A DNA stretch of 56,835 nt, taken from contig CAMZFK010000002.1 in assembly GCA_947306055.1 (NCBI GenBank), positions 1 to 56,835 on the forward strand, written 5' to 3'. This stretch comes from an uncultured Candidatus Saccharibacteria bacterium. Lineage in GTDB: Bacteria > Patescibacteriota > Saccharimonadia > Saccharimonadales > Saccharimonadaceae. The first letter of the stretch is position 1. Each line of letters opens with the position of its first letter. The position numbers were made by a program, and so were the translations under genes. The notes beneath the pieces are model-generated. The model ran no database searches. It was given only the letters and a program-made list of their open reading frames with translations, and was not told the origin of the DNA. This document shows positions 16,842 through 24,385 of the stretch, one piece after another.

Positions 16842-16889
16842 CAGCGAGCACCGGCTTAGAAAGCACGAAGTGCTTACCAAGCCAATGTG

Positions 16890-16910
16890 TGCTATAATCA
16901 TATTATACCA
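16890..16910. promoter_or_regulatory. overlapping divergent -10 elements
   Basis: Plus strand: TGC-TATAAT (16893-16898), driving the SurA-like gene with ATG 11 nt downstream. Minus strand: TGG-TATAAT (reverse of 16902-16910), reading toward tRNA-Arg. The two hexamers are only 3 nt apart. Confidence 0.6.
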
Positions 16911-17920
16911 TGAAACTATTGAAGAAAAAAGACGACAAGAAGACCGAACAGGAAAAGGTCGACGAGCGCCGCGAAGAAGTTTTTGCGACAGGACGCAAAT
17001 TCAAGTATCCTCTACAATGGACCAAACATCGCGTGGTCGTAAATACTATTTTGATTTCATTTATAGTCGCAGCTATTTTAGTAGTAGCAACTTGGCTAGC
17101 TCTATATAGATTTAATATGACAGACGATATCCTTTATCGTGCTACAAAGATCGCTCCGGTCCCAGTCGCGTCTGTAGATGGTGAGAGTGTCCGTTTTTCG
17201 GATTACTTGATGCTTTATCGCAGTAGCATCCTTTCGATTGAGCGCCAATCTGGTCAGATCGATAGTGAAGGGCCTAAAGACGCTTTGCGGTTTCAATATC
17301 GTCGAGCGGCTTTGTCTGAGGCCGAAGAATATGCTTATGCGAATAAGCTAGCAAAAGAATTAGGTATTAATGTTTCAAGCGAAGAAATTGATGCCGAATT
17401 TGATCGTCATCTTAAAGTTGGCGGCATAGATAGGAGCGAAGAGAGCTTTATCAAGATTGTCGAAGAAAATTTCGGCGTCGGCAAAGATGAATATCGCCGC
17501 ATGTTGCAGCTCGCCATCACGAAGGCAAAAGTTGAAGAAGCCATAGATGAAAGCGCTAATGAAATAGCTACAAAAGTAGAAAAAATGCTTGCTGAAAACG
17601 GCGGAGACTATGCCGCTGTAAACACGGCGCTAAGTGGCAGCATCATTTACGAGGAAACTGGCGGCATGGTAAGCAGCCAAAATATTGACGGCGGGCGCGC
17701 TTCAGAAGCAATCAAATTACAGCCAGGAGGGCAAAGCGGCAAATTCGTCTCAATGAGCGGAGACGGCTACTATTTTGTCAAGCTCATTAAAAAGACCGAA
17801 TCAGAAGTGAACTTCGTCTCAATAAGGGTCCCATTTACAGAGTTTAGTGCCCGCTTCGAGGCCTTGAAGGCCGAAAACAAAATTTCTGAATTTATCACTT
17901 TTCCAGAAGACCAAAACTAA
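16910..17920 (+). CDS. membrane-anchored SurA/PrsA-like foldase
   Basis: 336 residues: charged cytoplasmic N-terminus (KKKDDKKTEQEKVDERREE), one membrane helix (about residues 47-68) and an extracytoplasmic part. Residues about 85-200 match the SurA N-terminal chaperone layout (VASVDGESVRFSDYLMLYR..., helices with ELGINVSSEEIDAEFDRHL). A parvulin-like segment seems reduced (about 225-310: SGSIIYEETGGMVSSQNIDGG...SGKFVSMSGDGYYFVKLI). It would assist folding of secreted proteins at the outer face of the membrane. Isomerase activity is uncertain because the parvulin core is short and divergent. Confidence 0.75.
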   Translation: MKLLKKKDDKKTEQEKVDERREEVFATGRKFKYPLQWTKHRVVVNTILISFIVAAILVVATWLALYRFNMTDDILYRATKIAPVPVASVDGESVRFSDYLMLYRSSILSIERQSGQIDSEGPKDALRFQYRRAALSEAEEYAYANKLAKELGINVSSEEIDAEFDRHLKVGGIDRSEESFIKIVEENFGVGKDEYRRMLQLAITKAKVEEAIDESANEIATKVEKMLAENGGDYAAVNTALSGSIIYEETGGMVSSQNIDGGRASEAIKLQPGGQSGKFVSMSGDGYYFVKLIKKTESEVNFVSIRVPFTEFSARFEALKAENKISEFITFPEDQN

Positions 17921-17943
17921 AAAATAAGAGCGGACGCTCTTTC

Positions 17944-18018
17944 TGGTGCGGGTACAGGGAGTCGGACCCTGATCTCATCCTTGGGAAGGATACATAATAG
18001 CCGCTATACGATACCCGC
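17944..18018 (-). tRNA. tRNA-Gly (anticodon CCC)
   Basis: Minus strand: acceptor GCGGGTA / TACCCGC, anticodon stem TATCC/GGATG with loop TTCCCAA (CCC), T arm AGGG..CCCT, encoded CCA. A minus-strand TGA-TATAAT lies about 10 nt upstream of the 5' end. It decodes GGG. Confidence 0.92.
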
Positions 18019-18053
18019 GACTACCCCTATTATATCATATTTAGATAAGATAT

Positions 18054-18061
18054 GGTATAAT
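18054..18061 (+). promoter_or_regulatory. extended -10 of argS
   Basis: TGG context plus TATAAT (18056-18061), 11 nt before ATG 18073 with no Shine-Dalgarno: leaderless or nearly so. Confidence 0.55.
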
Positions 18062-18072
18062 ATATATTATAT

Positions 18073-20007
18073 ATGGATGAAATCAAGCAAAAATTAAAAC
18101 TCATTATAAAAAATTTATACAATCTTGATTTTGAACCCGAGCTCACCCCATCTCCAGACAATATCGACGCAGATTACTCCACCAACGCCCCATTAAAACT
18201 CGCGAAAGACCTTCATAAATCTCCAATGCAAATTGCTGAGGAGTTAGAGACTGGGTTTGGAACTTTTGAGACCGTGTCCCGCGAGGGTCACGACCCGAGC
18301 GAAGTGATGGCAGAAGTTGCCAAAGGGGGATTGCGCAGCGCGGCAGCGCGAGCCATAGCAGCGCCCGCCCGTGGCGACTGGCCGGGCGACTGCGACCCCG
18401 TGGTAACTACTGCCATCACTCCCCCAGGATTTTTGAATTTTAGATTAGATGACGCATGTCTTAACGAGAGTCTTAATGGCTTGTATGGTGATTTCGACGG
18501 CGAAATTAAATCGAACGAACTTAGCGGCAAAACCGTAATTTGCGAATTTAGCGACCCGAATCCATTTAAAGTCCTCCATGTCGGCCATCTCTATACCAGC
18601 ATTGTTGGCGATTCCATTTCGAGACTTTACGAATACGCCGGCGCTAACGTCATCCGTGCCAATTTCGGTGGCGATGTTGGCCTCCACGTGGCAAAAACCA
18701 GCTACGCTTTGCTCAAAAATAACTTCACTCCTGACACCCTTACCATAGAAGATATCTCGAAATGCTATGTCGAAGGTACTGCCGCTTACGAAGAAGACGA
18801 GCAAGCCCACGCCGAGATCACTAGACTCAACAAAGAGATTTATAAAGTCAACGCCGAAGGTATTCATGGGCGGGTGACAGACTCGCAGGGGGACCCCCGC
18901 GAGAGCCTCGTGGGGGATAGCGAGTCTGGCAGGACCCGCCCAGAGGATAGACTCGCCGATCTTTATTGGAAAGGTCGCGAATTAAGCTATGATTATTTCA
19001 AAGCCTTCTACGCCAATATCGGCCTCACCTTTGACAAATACTATCCAGAATCCACCGTCGCCGCCCTCGGTCTTGAGACTGTCAAAAAAGAGCTCGCAGC
19101 CGGAGTCTATGAAGAGTCCGACGGCGCCGTTATCTTTGATGGCGACAAATTTGGTCTCCACACCCGCGTCTTTATCAATAAAGAGGGTGTCCCGACTTAC
19201 GAAGCAAAGGACGTCGGTCTGATTTTTACCAAAAACAACGATTATCATTTTGACAAATCCGTCGTCATCACTGGCAACGAGCAGCTTGAATACATGAAAG
19301 TCGTTCTAAAATCGGTCGAACAATACGCCCCAGACTTAGTCGCAAAAACCACACACTTGACTCACGGCCTCGTCAAGCTTCCAGGCAACGTTAAAATGTC
19401 ATCAAGGAAGGGCAACTTCTTAAAAGCTGTCGAGGTTCTCGACCTCGTGAAAGATGAATTAAAGTCCGAATATGGCTCCGAAGACGAAAAAGTCTCCCTT
19501 GCCGCCACCAAGTACGCCTTTTTGAAATACAAAATGGGCGGCAACATCATTTTCGATCCAAAAGAATCCGTCAAGATGACCGGCAACTCCGGCCCATACC
19601 TCCTCTACTCCTGCGTCCGCGCCAAGAAGATTCTCGAGAAGGTCGATAAAGAAGCTCGCGACGGGGTTCTTTTGCGACCCTTTGCGACTGACGAGGAGCA
19701 ACGGAGCGAAGTTTCGCCTGTGACGACGGGCCGAGACGAGCGCGTCGCGAAAGAATCCTCGCGCGAGCTTCTTAAAAAACTTTTAGAATATCGTAGCACG
19801 CTTACGGATGCCGTTGCCGAAATGGCCCCACACAAAGTCGCAAATTACCTATACGAGCTCGCCCAGGACTTTTCAAGATTTTACGAAAACTGTCAGGTCG
19901 CCGGCTCAGATGAAGAAGAAGAGCGCCTAAAAATTGTCAAAGTTTACCTAGACACTATGACCCACGGTCTAAACATTTTAGGTATTGAAATCCCGGAGGA
20001 AATGTAG
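18073..20007 (+). CDS. argS: arginyl-tRNA synthetase carrying three palindromic insertions
   Basis: 644 residues. The class I signature HIGH appears as HVGH (NPFKVLHVGHLYTS, about residue 170) and KMSKS as KMSSRKGNF (about 440). The N-terminal tRNA-binding domain ends in PPGFLNFRL. The C-terminal DALR anticodon domain includes NYLYELAQDFSRFYENCQV. It charges tRNA-Arg. Three GC-rich palindromes interrupt it: residues about 77-116 (before PPGFLNF), 265-290 (in the catalytic insertion region) and 526-567 (start of the DALR domain). All keep the frame open and sit between conserved blocks. The codon and GC content of those segments differs sharply from the rest. Confidence 0.93.
   Translation: MDEIKQKLKLIIKNLYNLDFEPELTPSPDNIDADYSTNAPLKLAKDLHKSPMQIAEELETGFGTFETVSREGHDPSEVMAEVAKGGLRSAAARAIAAPARGDWPGDCDPVVTTAITPPGFLNFRLDDACLNESLNGLYGDFDGEIKSNELSGKTVICEFSDPNPFKVLHVGHLYTSIVGDSISRLYEYAGANVIRANFGGDVGLHVAKTSYALLKNNFTPDTLTIEDISKCYVEGTAAYEEDEQAHAEITRLNKEIYKVNAEGIHGRVTDSQGDPRESLVGDSESGRTRPEDRLADLYWKGRELSYDYFKAFYANIGLTFDKYYPESTVAALGLETVKKELAAGVYEESDGAVIFDGDKFGLHTRVFINKEGVPTYEAKDVGLIFTKNNDYHFDKSVVITGNEQLEYMKVVLKSVEQYAPDLVAKTTHLTHGLVKLPGNVKMSSRKGNFLKAVEVLDLVKDELKSEYGSEDEKVSLAATKYAFLKYKMGGNIIFDPKESVKMTGNSGPYLLYSCVRAKKILEKVDKEARDGVLLRPFATDEEQRSEVSPVTTGRDERVAKESSRELLKKLLEYRSTLTDAVAEMAPHKVANYLYELAQDFSRFYENCQVAGSDEEEERLKIVKVYLDTMTHGLNILGIEIPEEM
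18303..18420 (+). repeat. in-frame palindromic element E in argS
   Basis: Arms 18303-18322 and 18401-18420 (AGTGATGGCAG... / ...CTGCCATCACT) pair over 20 nt with one mismatch and one G-T. Inside, CGCCCG pairs with CGGGCG. The right arm also encodes VTTAIT next to the conserved PPGFLNF motif. It shares ACCCGAGCGAAG-like words with the type 2 elements but its core is distinct. Confidence 0.75.
18867..18942 (+). repeat. in-frame palindromic element B (type 1) in argS
   Basis: Nearly perfect nested hairpin: TGGGCGGGT / ACCCGCCCA (9 bp), CAGACTCGC / GCGAGTCTG (9 bp), CCCCCGCGAG / CTCGTGGGGG (10 bp with one G-T), loop AGC. It shares ordered blocks with element A at 3832-3908 but is read in a different frame. 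Confidence 0.92.
19649..19773 (+). repeat. in-frame palindromic element F (type 2) in argS
   Basis: 30-nt arms 19649-19678 and 19744-19773 pair with two mismatches and a few G-T; the outer 12 bp (AAGAAGCTCGCG / CGCGAGCTTCTT) are perfect. The core shares GAGC-AACGGAGCGAAG and GACGACGGGCC with the gyrA element, in another reading frame. Confidence 0.85.
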
Positions 20008-20009
20008 CG

Positions 20010-20792
20010 GTGAGCAAAAATATTGGCGAATTTAGCCATGAGTCTCAAGACGATTCACGTTGGGATATGGGCGAGGTGACTCCATTTGGCGGTGAAAAAG
20101 ATTCTGGTGACGCTACAGAAAATCTAGAAAGAGACCCTTCATTATCAAGACAAGAGAAATCGGCTGAACTCGATGAAGCCCGTGAACGTGTTGAGGAAAC
20201 ATATCACAAAAATGCTCCACTCGAAACCACACCAACCATTAAGGAGGCTCCAGCGCTACAAATCACTCACCGCGAGAATTCAGTTAGTCAAGCCTTAAAA
20301 CACGGAGCAGTTGCTACGGGCAGTCTCGCCCTATCCTTTGCCTCGGTGGGCACGATGTGCCTCATCCCAGCCACCATTCCTTTACTTGCGCCAGCGCTTC
20401 TTTTGGCAGCAGATTCAGTTGTGTACAACATTAATGGTGTCAACGGCTCGATGTTTAAGGTGGATCACAAAAATCACATTACTCAACGTCTAAACTTTCT
20501 TCCCAATCTAATAAAATATCACGGCAAAACCAGCTCTGAGATTTTTGAAGCCGAAACCACAAAACTGTTCGAAGGTTTAAAACCTGGCGAAACTTACAAT
20601 ACTAGAAGCCACGCTTTAACATGCAGGATGCTTCGCGAAGCTCAAAGTAGAGGACTCATTACGGATTTGACCAAGGAAGAAACTGGCAAAAAATCCCGTC
20701 TCTTTTTAGAAAACATTGTTACCAGAAATTGGAAAGCCATAAGGAGCGGTAAAAAGCGCGATATGTATAATATATCTTTTAAGGTGGTATAA
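20010..20792 (+). CDS. hypothetical membrane-associated protein
   Basis: 260 residues from a GTG start 2 nt after the argS stop. The first 95 residues are acidic and polar (disordered). A hydrophobic stretch (about 105-138: VATGSLALSFASVGTMCLIPATIPLLAPALLLAADSVV, interrupted here by description only) suggests one or two membrane helices. The rest is basic and soluble (SSEIFEAETTKLFEGLKPGETYNTRSH). No family is recognised. A weak GGAGGAAA precedes the start, inside argS. Likely cotranscribed with argS; role unknown. Confidence 0.65.
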   Translation: MSKNIGEFSHESQDDSRWDMGEVTPFGGEKDSGDATENLERDPSLSRQEKSAELDEARERVEETYHKNAPLETTPTIKEAPALQITHRENSVSQALKHGAVATGSLALSFASVGTMCLIPATIPLLAPALLLAADSVVYNINGVNGSMFKVDHKNHITQRLNFLPNLIKYHGKTSSEIFEAETTKLFEGLKPGETYNTRSHALTCRMLREAQSRGLITDLTKEETGKKSRLFLENIVTRNWKAIRSGKKRDMYNISFKVV

Positions 20793-20793
20793 T
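20786..20793 (+). promoter_or_regulatory. extended -10 of orn
   Basis: TGG-TATAAT with the hexamer at 20788-20793, 6 nt before ATG 20800. It overlaps the last codons of the preceding gene (stop at 20790-20792). Confidence 0.65.
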
Positions 20794-20799
20794 ATTATT

Positions 20800-21324
20800 A
20801 TGAAAAAAGCCAAATTACTCTGGATAGATCTCGAAATGACCGGCCTTGATCCTACAAAAGACAAGATTCTTGAAGTCGCCGCTATCGCGACCGACATGAA
20901 GCTAAACGAAATAGCAACCTACGAAGCCATCATAAAAGTTGACGAAGAACTCATGAAATCTCGCATGATCGGCGATTTCTGGGAGAAGAATAGCGGCTCT
21001 CGCGACGCCCTTGTTGCTCAAAATGCATCAGGAAAGCCAGTTAGCAAAGTAGAAAAAGACCTCCTCGCCTTTCTCGATAAAAATTTCGGTAAGGAAATCT
21101 ATCTTGCCGGCAACTCGATTCATCAAGACCGCAAATTTTTAGAACGCGAAATGCCCGAACTAAATAGCAAACTGCATTATCGCATGCTCGACGTTTCTGC
21201 CTGGAAAATTTATTTTGAAAACGCGCTAGGAAAGAAATTCATCAAACCGGAAAATCACCGCGCCTTGGACGATATTAATGGAAGCATAGAGGAGCTCAAA
21301 TGGTACCTGACCTTTCTAAAATAA
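20800..21324 (+). CDS. orn: oligoribonuclease
   Basis: 174 residues. DEDDh exonuclease motifs: Exo I DLEMTGLDP, Exo II AGNSIHQDRKFLEREMPEL, Exo III HRALDDINGSIEELKWY. It degrades 2-5-nt RNA products of other nucleases to mononucleotides. Length is as expected (about 180). Apparently leaderless. The next gene starts inside its last 25 nt, pointing to coupled translation. Confidence 0.94.
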   Translation: MKKAKLLWIDLEMTGLDPTKDKILEVAAIATDMKLNEIATYEAIIKVDEELMKSRMIGDFWEKNSGSRDALVAQNASGKPVSKVEKDLLAFLDKNFGKEIYLAGNSIHQDRKFLEREMPELNSKLHYRMLDVSAWKIYFENALGKKFIKPENHRALDDINGSIEELKWYLTFLK

Positions 21325-21611
21325 GTGGTCTCGGCAATTATACCGAGAAAAGGGAAGAAGTCGTAGACGGCGAGAATACTAAATCTCGCAAAATCTATCA
21401 AAAAAACGACAAAGCCTTCCTGGTAATAAACGAAAATACCATCGAGATTCGCACGGACGATAAATTAGGCAAATTTTTGCGCGAAAAATACGAATCCGTC
21501 ATGGAATCACGCTATTTTGGTCGCGGTGGCATCGAAATAGTCACCATTGGACACCAATTATCCGATGAAGAATTAGACGACCTAATTCGTTTAAGTTACA
21601 ACCTCTCTTAA
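21300..21611 (+). CDS. YjbR/MmcQ-like small protein
   Basis: 103 residues. The C-terminal SDEELDDLIRLSYNLS resembles the YjbR/MmcQ ending (DEEL..LI..SY.L), and the centre (KAFLVINENTIEIRTDDKLGKFLREKY) fits the alpha-beta double-wing fold. These proteins are called DNA-binding, but their role is not settled. It overlaps orn by 25 nt in a different frame. The assignment rests on pattern only. Confidence 0.6.
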   Translation: MVPDLSKISGLGNYTEKREEVVDGENTKSRKIYQKNDKAFLVINENTIEIRTDDKLGKFLREKYESVMESRYFGRGGIEIVTIGHQLSDEELDDLIRLSYNLS

Positions 21612-21631
21612 CCCTTATAGTACCAGCGACG

Positions 21632-22084
21632 CTAAGCGGCCTTTTCTCCTTTCTTAGCATCTTTTTTACGATTAATTCTATTCATCGCCTTGACAATCAT
21701 AAAGATTACCCATGCGACGATTAAGAATTCGACAACATTTTGGATGAAATTTCCGTACGCGATCACAGCCTCCGTATCCCCACCGAAGAAATTAGGGATT
21801 ACGAGCTTTAAATCTCGGAAATTAACACCGCCAGCGACCAAGCCAACTACCGGCATGACAACATCATTTACAAGGGAATTAACAATTGCAGTGAAGGCTC
21901 CGCCTACTGCTACGCCTACTGCGAGGTCTACCACAGAACCGCGATTGATAAACTCGATGAATTCCTTACGGAACCCAGAACTTTTGTCGCGTGCAGCCTT
22001 AATCTTGCCTATTACTGCTCCGGCTTTAGCTCCAGTCGCGGCTACCACCCCAGCTTTATTTTCTTTAGAATTTTTTTCTACCAT
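21632..22084 (-). CDS. mscL: large-conductance mechanosensitive channel MscL
   Basis: 150 residues. FRKEFIEFINRGSVVDLAVGVAVGGAFTAIVNSLVNDVVMPVVGLVAGGVNF is the MscL N-terminal helix plus TM1 (shown in pieces: RGSVVDLAVGVAVG then VNDVVMPVVG). TM2 is VEFLIVAWVIFMIVKAMN followed by a basic tail. It opens under membrane tension to release osmolytes. An N-terminal extension of about 38 residues rich in Ala/Lys is unusual. AAGGAG lies upstream and the gene follows its minus-strand neighbour by 8 nt. Confidence 0.93.
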   Translation of the reverse strand: MVEKNSKENKAGVVAATGAKAGAVIGKIKAARDKSSGFRKEFIEFINRGSVVDLAVGVAVGGAFTAIVNSLVNDVVMPVVGLVAGGVNFRDLKLVIPNFFGGDTEAVIAYGNFIQNVVEFLIVAWVIFMIVKAMNRINRKKDAKKGEKAA

Positions 22085-22092
22085 ATGACTCC

Positions 22093-22710
22093 TTATTTAG
22101 TCCCTTCTGAAAAATCGTTAAAATTATGATAAAGATTATTCAGACTAGCGTATGATGAATTCAAAATATCGAGCAAAGTCTTGTCTTTGGAAGAATTATA
22201 AATATTCGACTCGCTCGAAGTGATCAATGATATTTCGTAGGCCATTTTGTGTGCATAGATTCTGTCTAGGATGCCATTAATCTTTGCCTCAAAGAGTTCA
22301 GACTCAAGCCCATCCTTTGCGGTATTTGCTTCTTCTAGAATATTCTTAGGGACAGACTTTTCTTTGTAATCATATTTAGTAGTGACATAGTCGGTAAGTT
22401 CACGACTGGTATTCGACAAAATCCCCGAGAGCGAAGCAGAGCTCGACCTTAATTCTGGCGATTTTACATATTGTTGATACTTAGAGATTATCGCGGAAGT
22501 ATTATCGATATGAAGTTTCAAAGCAAAACAGCGCTCTTTAATATTGCCGCTAGCCCCGCCAATAATCGCGCCGATTATTGCTATTACAATAATCGCGGCC
22601 AAACTCCCAGCAATAATTTTAAAATATTTAGACGACAAGAACCCACCACTGGTTTTTTGTGCAGGACGATTTGTCGCAGAAATTTGATTAAGATATTCTT
22701 GGCTGTCCAT
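22093..22710 (-). CDS. hypothetical single-pass membrane protein
   Basis: 205 residues: a polar N-terminus (MDSQEYLNQISATNRPAQK), one strong membrane helix (about residues 29-52, IIAGSLAAIIVIAIIGAIIGG) and an extracytoplasmic helical domain (NIKERCFALKLHIDNTSAIISKY...). No known family. ATG 22710 is chosen because the -10 TACAAT on the minus strand (after TGT) ends 8 nt upstream; a start at 22728 would overlap the dnaG promoter. Cotranscribed with mscL. Confidence 0.72.
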   Translation of the reverse strand: MDSQEYLNQISATNRPAQKTSGGFLSSKYFKIIAGSLAAIIVIAIIGAIIGGASGNIKERCFALKLHIDNTSAIISKYQQYVKSPELRSSSASLSGILSNTSRELTDYVTTKYDYKEKSVPKNILEEANTAKDGLESELFEAKINGILDRIYAHKMAYEISLITSSESNIYNSSKDKTLLDILNSSYASLNNLYHNFNDFSEGTK

Positions 22711-22728
22711 ATGATATAATTGTAACAT
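22711..22728. promoter_or_regulatory. 18-bp divergent promoter between two start codons
   Basis: Plus TGA-TATAAT (22712-22720) and minus TGT-TACAAT (22727-22719 reversed) overlap by two bases. Each hexamer is 8 nt from its own ATG. Confidence 0.7.
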
Positions 22729-24369
22729 ATGAATGACCTAAAGGAGGAAATAAAATCACGCCTCCAGGTGGAGGACGTAGTAGGGCAGTATATAGAATTA
22801 AAGCGTGCCGGACGAAATCTCAAAGGACGCTCGCCCTGGGGTGTCGACAAGACACCGAGTTTCATGGTTTCTCCCGAAAAAGGTATCTGGCACGACTTCT
22901 CAGCGAATAAAGGTGGCGACATTTTTACTTTTGTCATGGAAGTCGAGGGGATCAGCTTCAAAGAAGCCCTCGAGAAACTTGCCGCTCAGGCTGGCGTCGA
23001 CATCACCAAATATAAAGGCGGCGACGCCGAAGTCACCAAACAAAAAAATCGCGCCAAAGAAGCCCTCGCTCTCGCGACTAAATATTACCAAGCCTGTCTT
23101 GTGCGTAGCCGTGAAGTTTGCGAGTATGTTTTTTACAAGCGCAATCTCAATCGCCAAACTGTCGCCGAGTTCAAAATCGGTTATTCGCCAAAAAGCGGTC
23201 GCGCACTACTAGAAGTTCTCAAAAAGCGTGGGTTTAAAGAGTCGGAGCTAGACGCCGCCGGATTGCTTAATCGTTTTCACACCGATCTTTTTAAAGACCG
23301 TATGATGGTCCCATTTATAGACACTTCAGGCAATATTATCGGCTTCACGGCCCGCGTGATAGACGGCGGTGAGCCGAAATATCTAAATACGCCAGAAACT
23401 TTGCTATTCAAAAAATCCCGCTTCATCTTCGGGCTTTTCAATGCAAAAGAAGCCATTCGTCGTAGCGGGTTCGTAGTAATCGTAGAAGGGAATATGGATG
23501 TCATATCGTCACATCAAGCTGGAGTCAAAGAAGCCGTAGCTACTTCTGGCACAGCCATGACGGACCAGCACCTCAAAATTTTGTCCAAGCTCACCAGTGA
23601 CATTCGCCTTGCTTATGATGGCGATGAAGCTGGCGTTAAGGCTACTGAACGCGCGATTATGATGGCTGGGGATCTAGGCATTAGCCTTACAGTTATTTCA
23701 AATTATCACGGAGCCAAAGATCCAGACGAACTCATCCAAAAAGATCCAAAACTTTGGCAAGAGGCAGTAAATGAACGTGTCCCAGCAGTAGAGTGGCTAC
23801 TAAAAAAATACGAAGAAGGCTTAAACCTTCGTCTTACTGCCGACAAAAAGAAATATTCCGATTTAGCTCTAAATCTACTAAGTTTCGTAAAAGACGAAGT
23901 CGAATATGCAGACTATGAATCAAAAATTGCCAAAAAGCTTGGTGTAGACGCCGAAGTCCTTCGCGAAAAGGGAGAAAGGCTGAGTAAAAAATTAGAACAA
24001 GCCGCCTCACACAGATATCTCAAGAAGCCAAAGACCGAATTTAAATCCGATACCATTAAGAAGCTTGAAAACAGCCTCCTCGCTCTTAAAATCTTTGGTG
24101 GCATCACTAGGACGGAGATACCACTACCTGTACCAGAAGACGAAACGAAGCTCTCCGAATTGGAATTAGTCTTCAATACCGATCACGAACATATTAAGAA
24201 TCCGGACTACGAAAATGAAGCCGCAGAGCTCATGAAACGCTACGACGCCATCGTAAACAAAACCAAAGTCCAAGAATTAAACGACAAGTTGAAAGAATTA
24301 GATGAGGACAGCGACGCGTACGAAGACACCTTGAGGCAGATTCTCGACTTGCAAAATACTTTGAAGTAG
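22729..24369 (+). CDS. dnaG: DNA primase with degenerate zinc-binding domain
   Basis: 546 residues. The TOPRIM core is intact: [17 protein letters not shown] (Glu) and [16 protein letters not shown] (DxD). The N-terminal domain aligns with the primase CHC2 zinc ribbon but reads [16 protein letters not shown] and [14 protein letters not shown] where canonical primases have GLCPFHxEKTPSF and xCFGCGxGGD. All the cysteine/histidine ligands are replaced while the fold residues remain. The C-terminal helicase-binding region is short and charged. It makes RNA primers at the fork. Apparently leaderless; 16 nt before rpoD, the conserved dnaG-rpoD order. Confidence 0.93.
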   Translation: MNDLKEEIKSRLQVEDVVGQYIELKRAGRNLKGRSPWGVDKTPSFMVSPEKGIWHDFSANKGGDIFTFVMEVEGISFKEALEKLAAQAGVDITKYKGGDAEVTKQKNRAKEALALATKYYQACLVRSREVCEYVFYKRNLNRQTVAEFKIGYSPKSGRALLEVLKKRGFKESELDAAGLLNRFHTDLFKDRMMVPFIDTSGNIIGFTARVIDGGEPKYLNTPETLLFKKSRFIFGLFNAKEAIRRSGFVVIVEGNMDVISSHQAGVKEAVATSGTAMTDQHLKILSKLTSDIRLAYDGDEAGVKATERAIMMAGDLGISLTVISNYHGAKDPDELIQKDPKLWQEAVNERVPAVEWLLKKYEEGLNLRLTADKKKYSDLALNLLSFVKDEVEYADYESKIAKKLGVDAEVLREKGERLSKKLEQAASHRYLKKPKTEFKSDTIKKLENSLLALKIFGGITRTEIPLPVPEDETKLSELELVFNTDHEHIKNPDYENEAAELMKRYDAIVNKTKVQELNDKLKELDEDSDAYEDTLRQILDLQNTLK

Positions 24370-24371
24370 GC

Positions 24372-24377
24372 TATACT
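24372..24377 (+). promoter_or_regulatory. -10 of rpoD
   Basis: TATACT, 8 nt before ATG 24386 and 2 nt after the dnaG stop; a separate leaderless start for the sigma factor. Confidence 0.5.
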
Positions 24378-24385
24378 TATTTTCA

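Noticed and set aside
16790-16885. Phage or element attachment site flanking tRNA-Arg, with the nearby Xer gene as integrase
   Set aside because: The 11-bp direct repeat is short and involves the tRNA 5' end, not the 3' end normally used; no mobile-element genes lie between the copies.
18303-19773. argS insertions as assembly errors or pseudogene damage
   Set aside because: The frame is open through all three, the conserved motifs on both sides are intact, and related palindromes occur in other genes.
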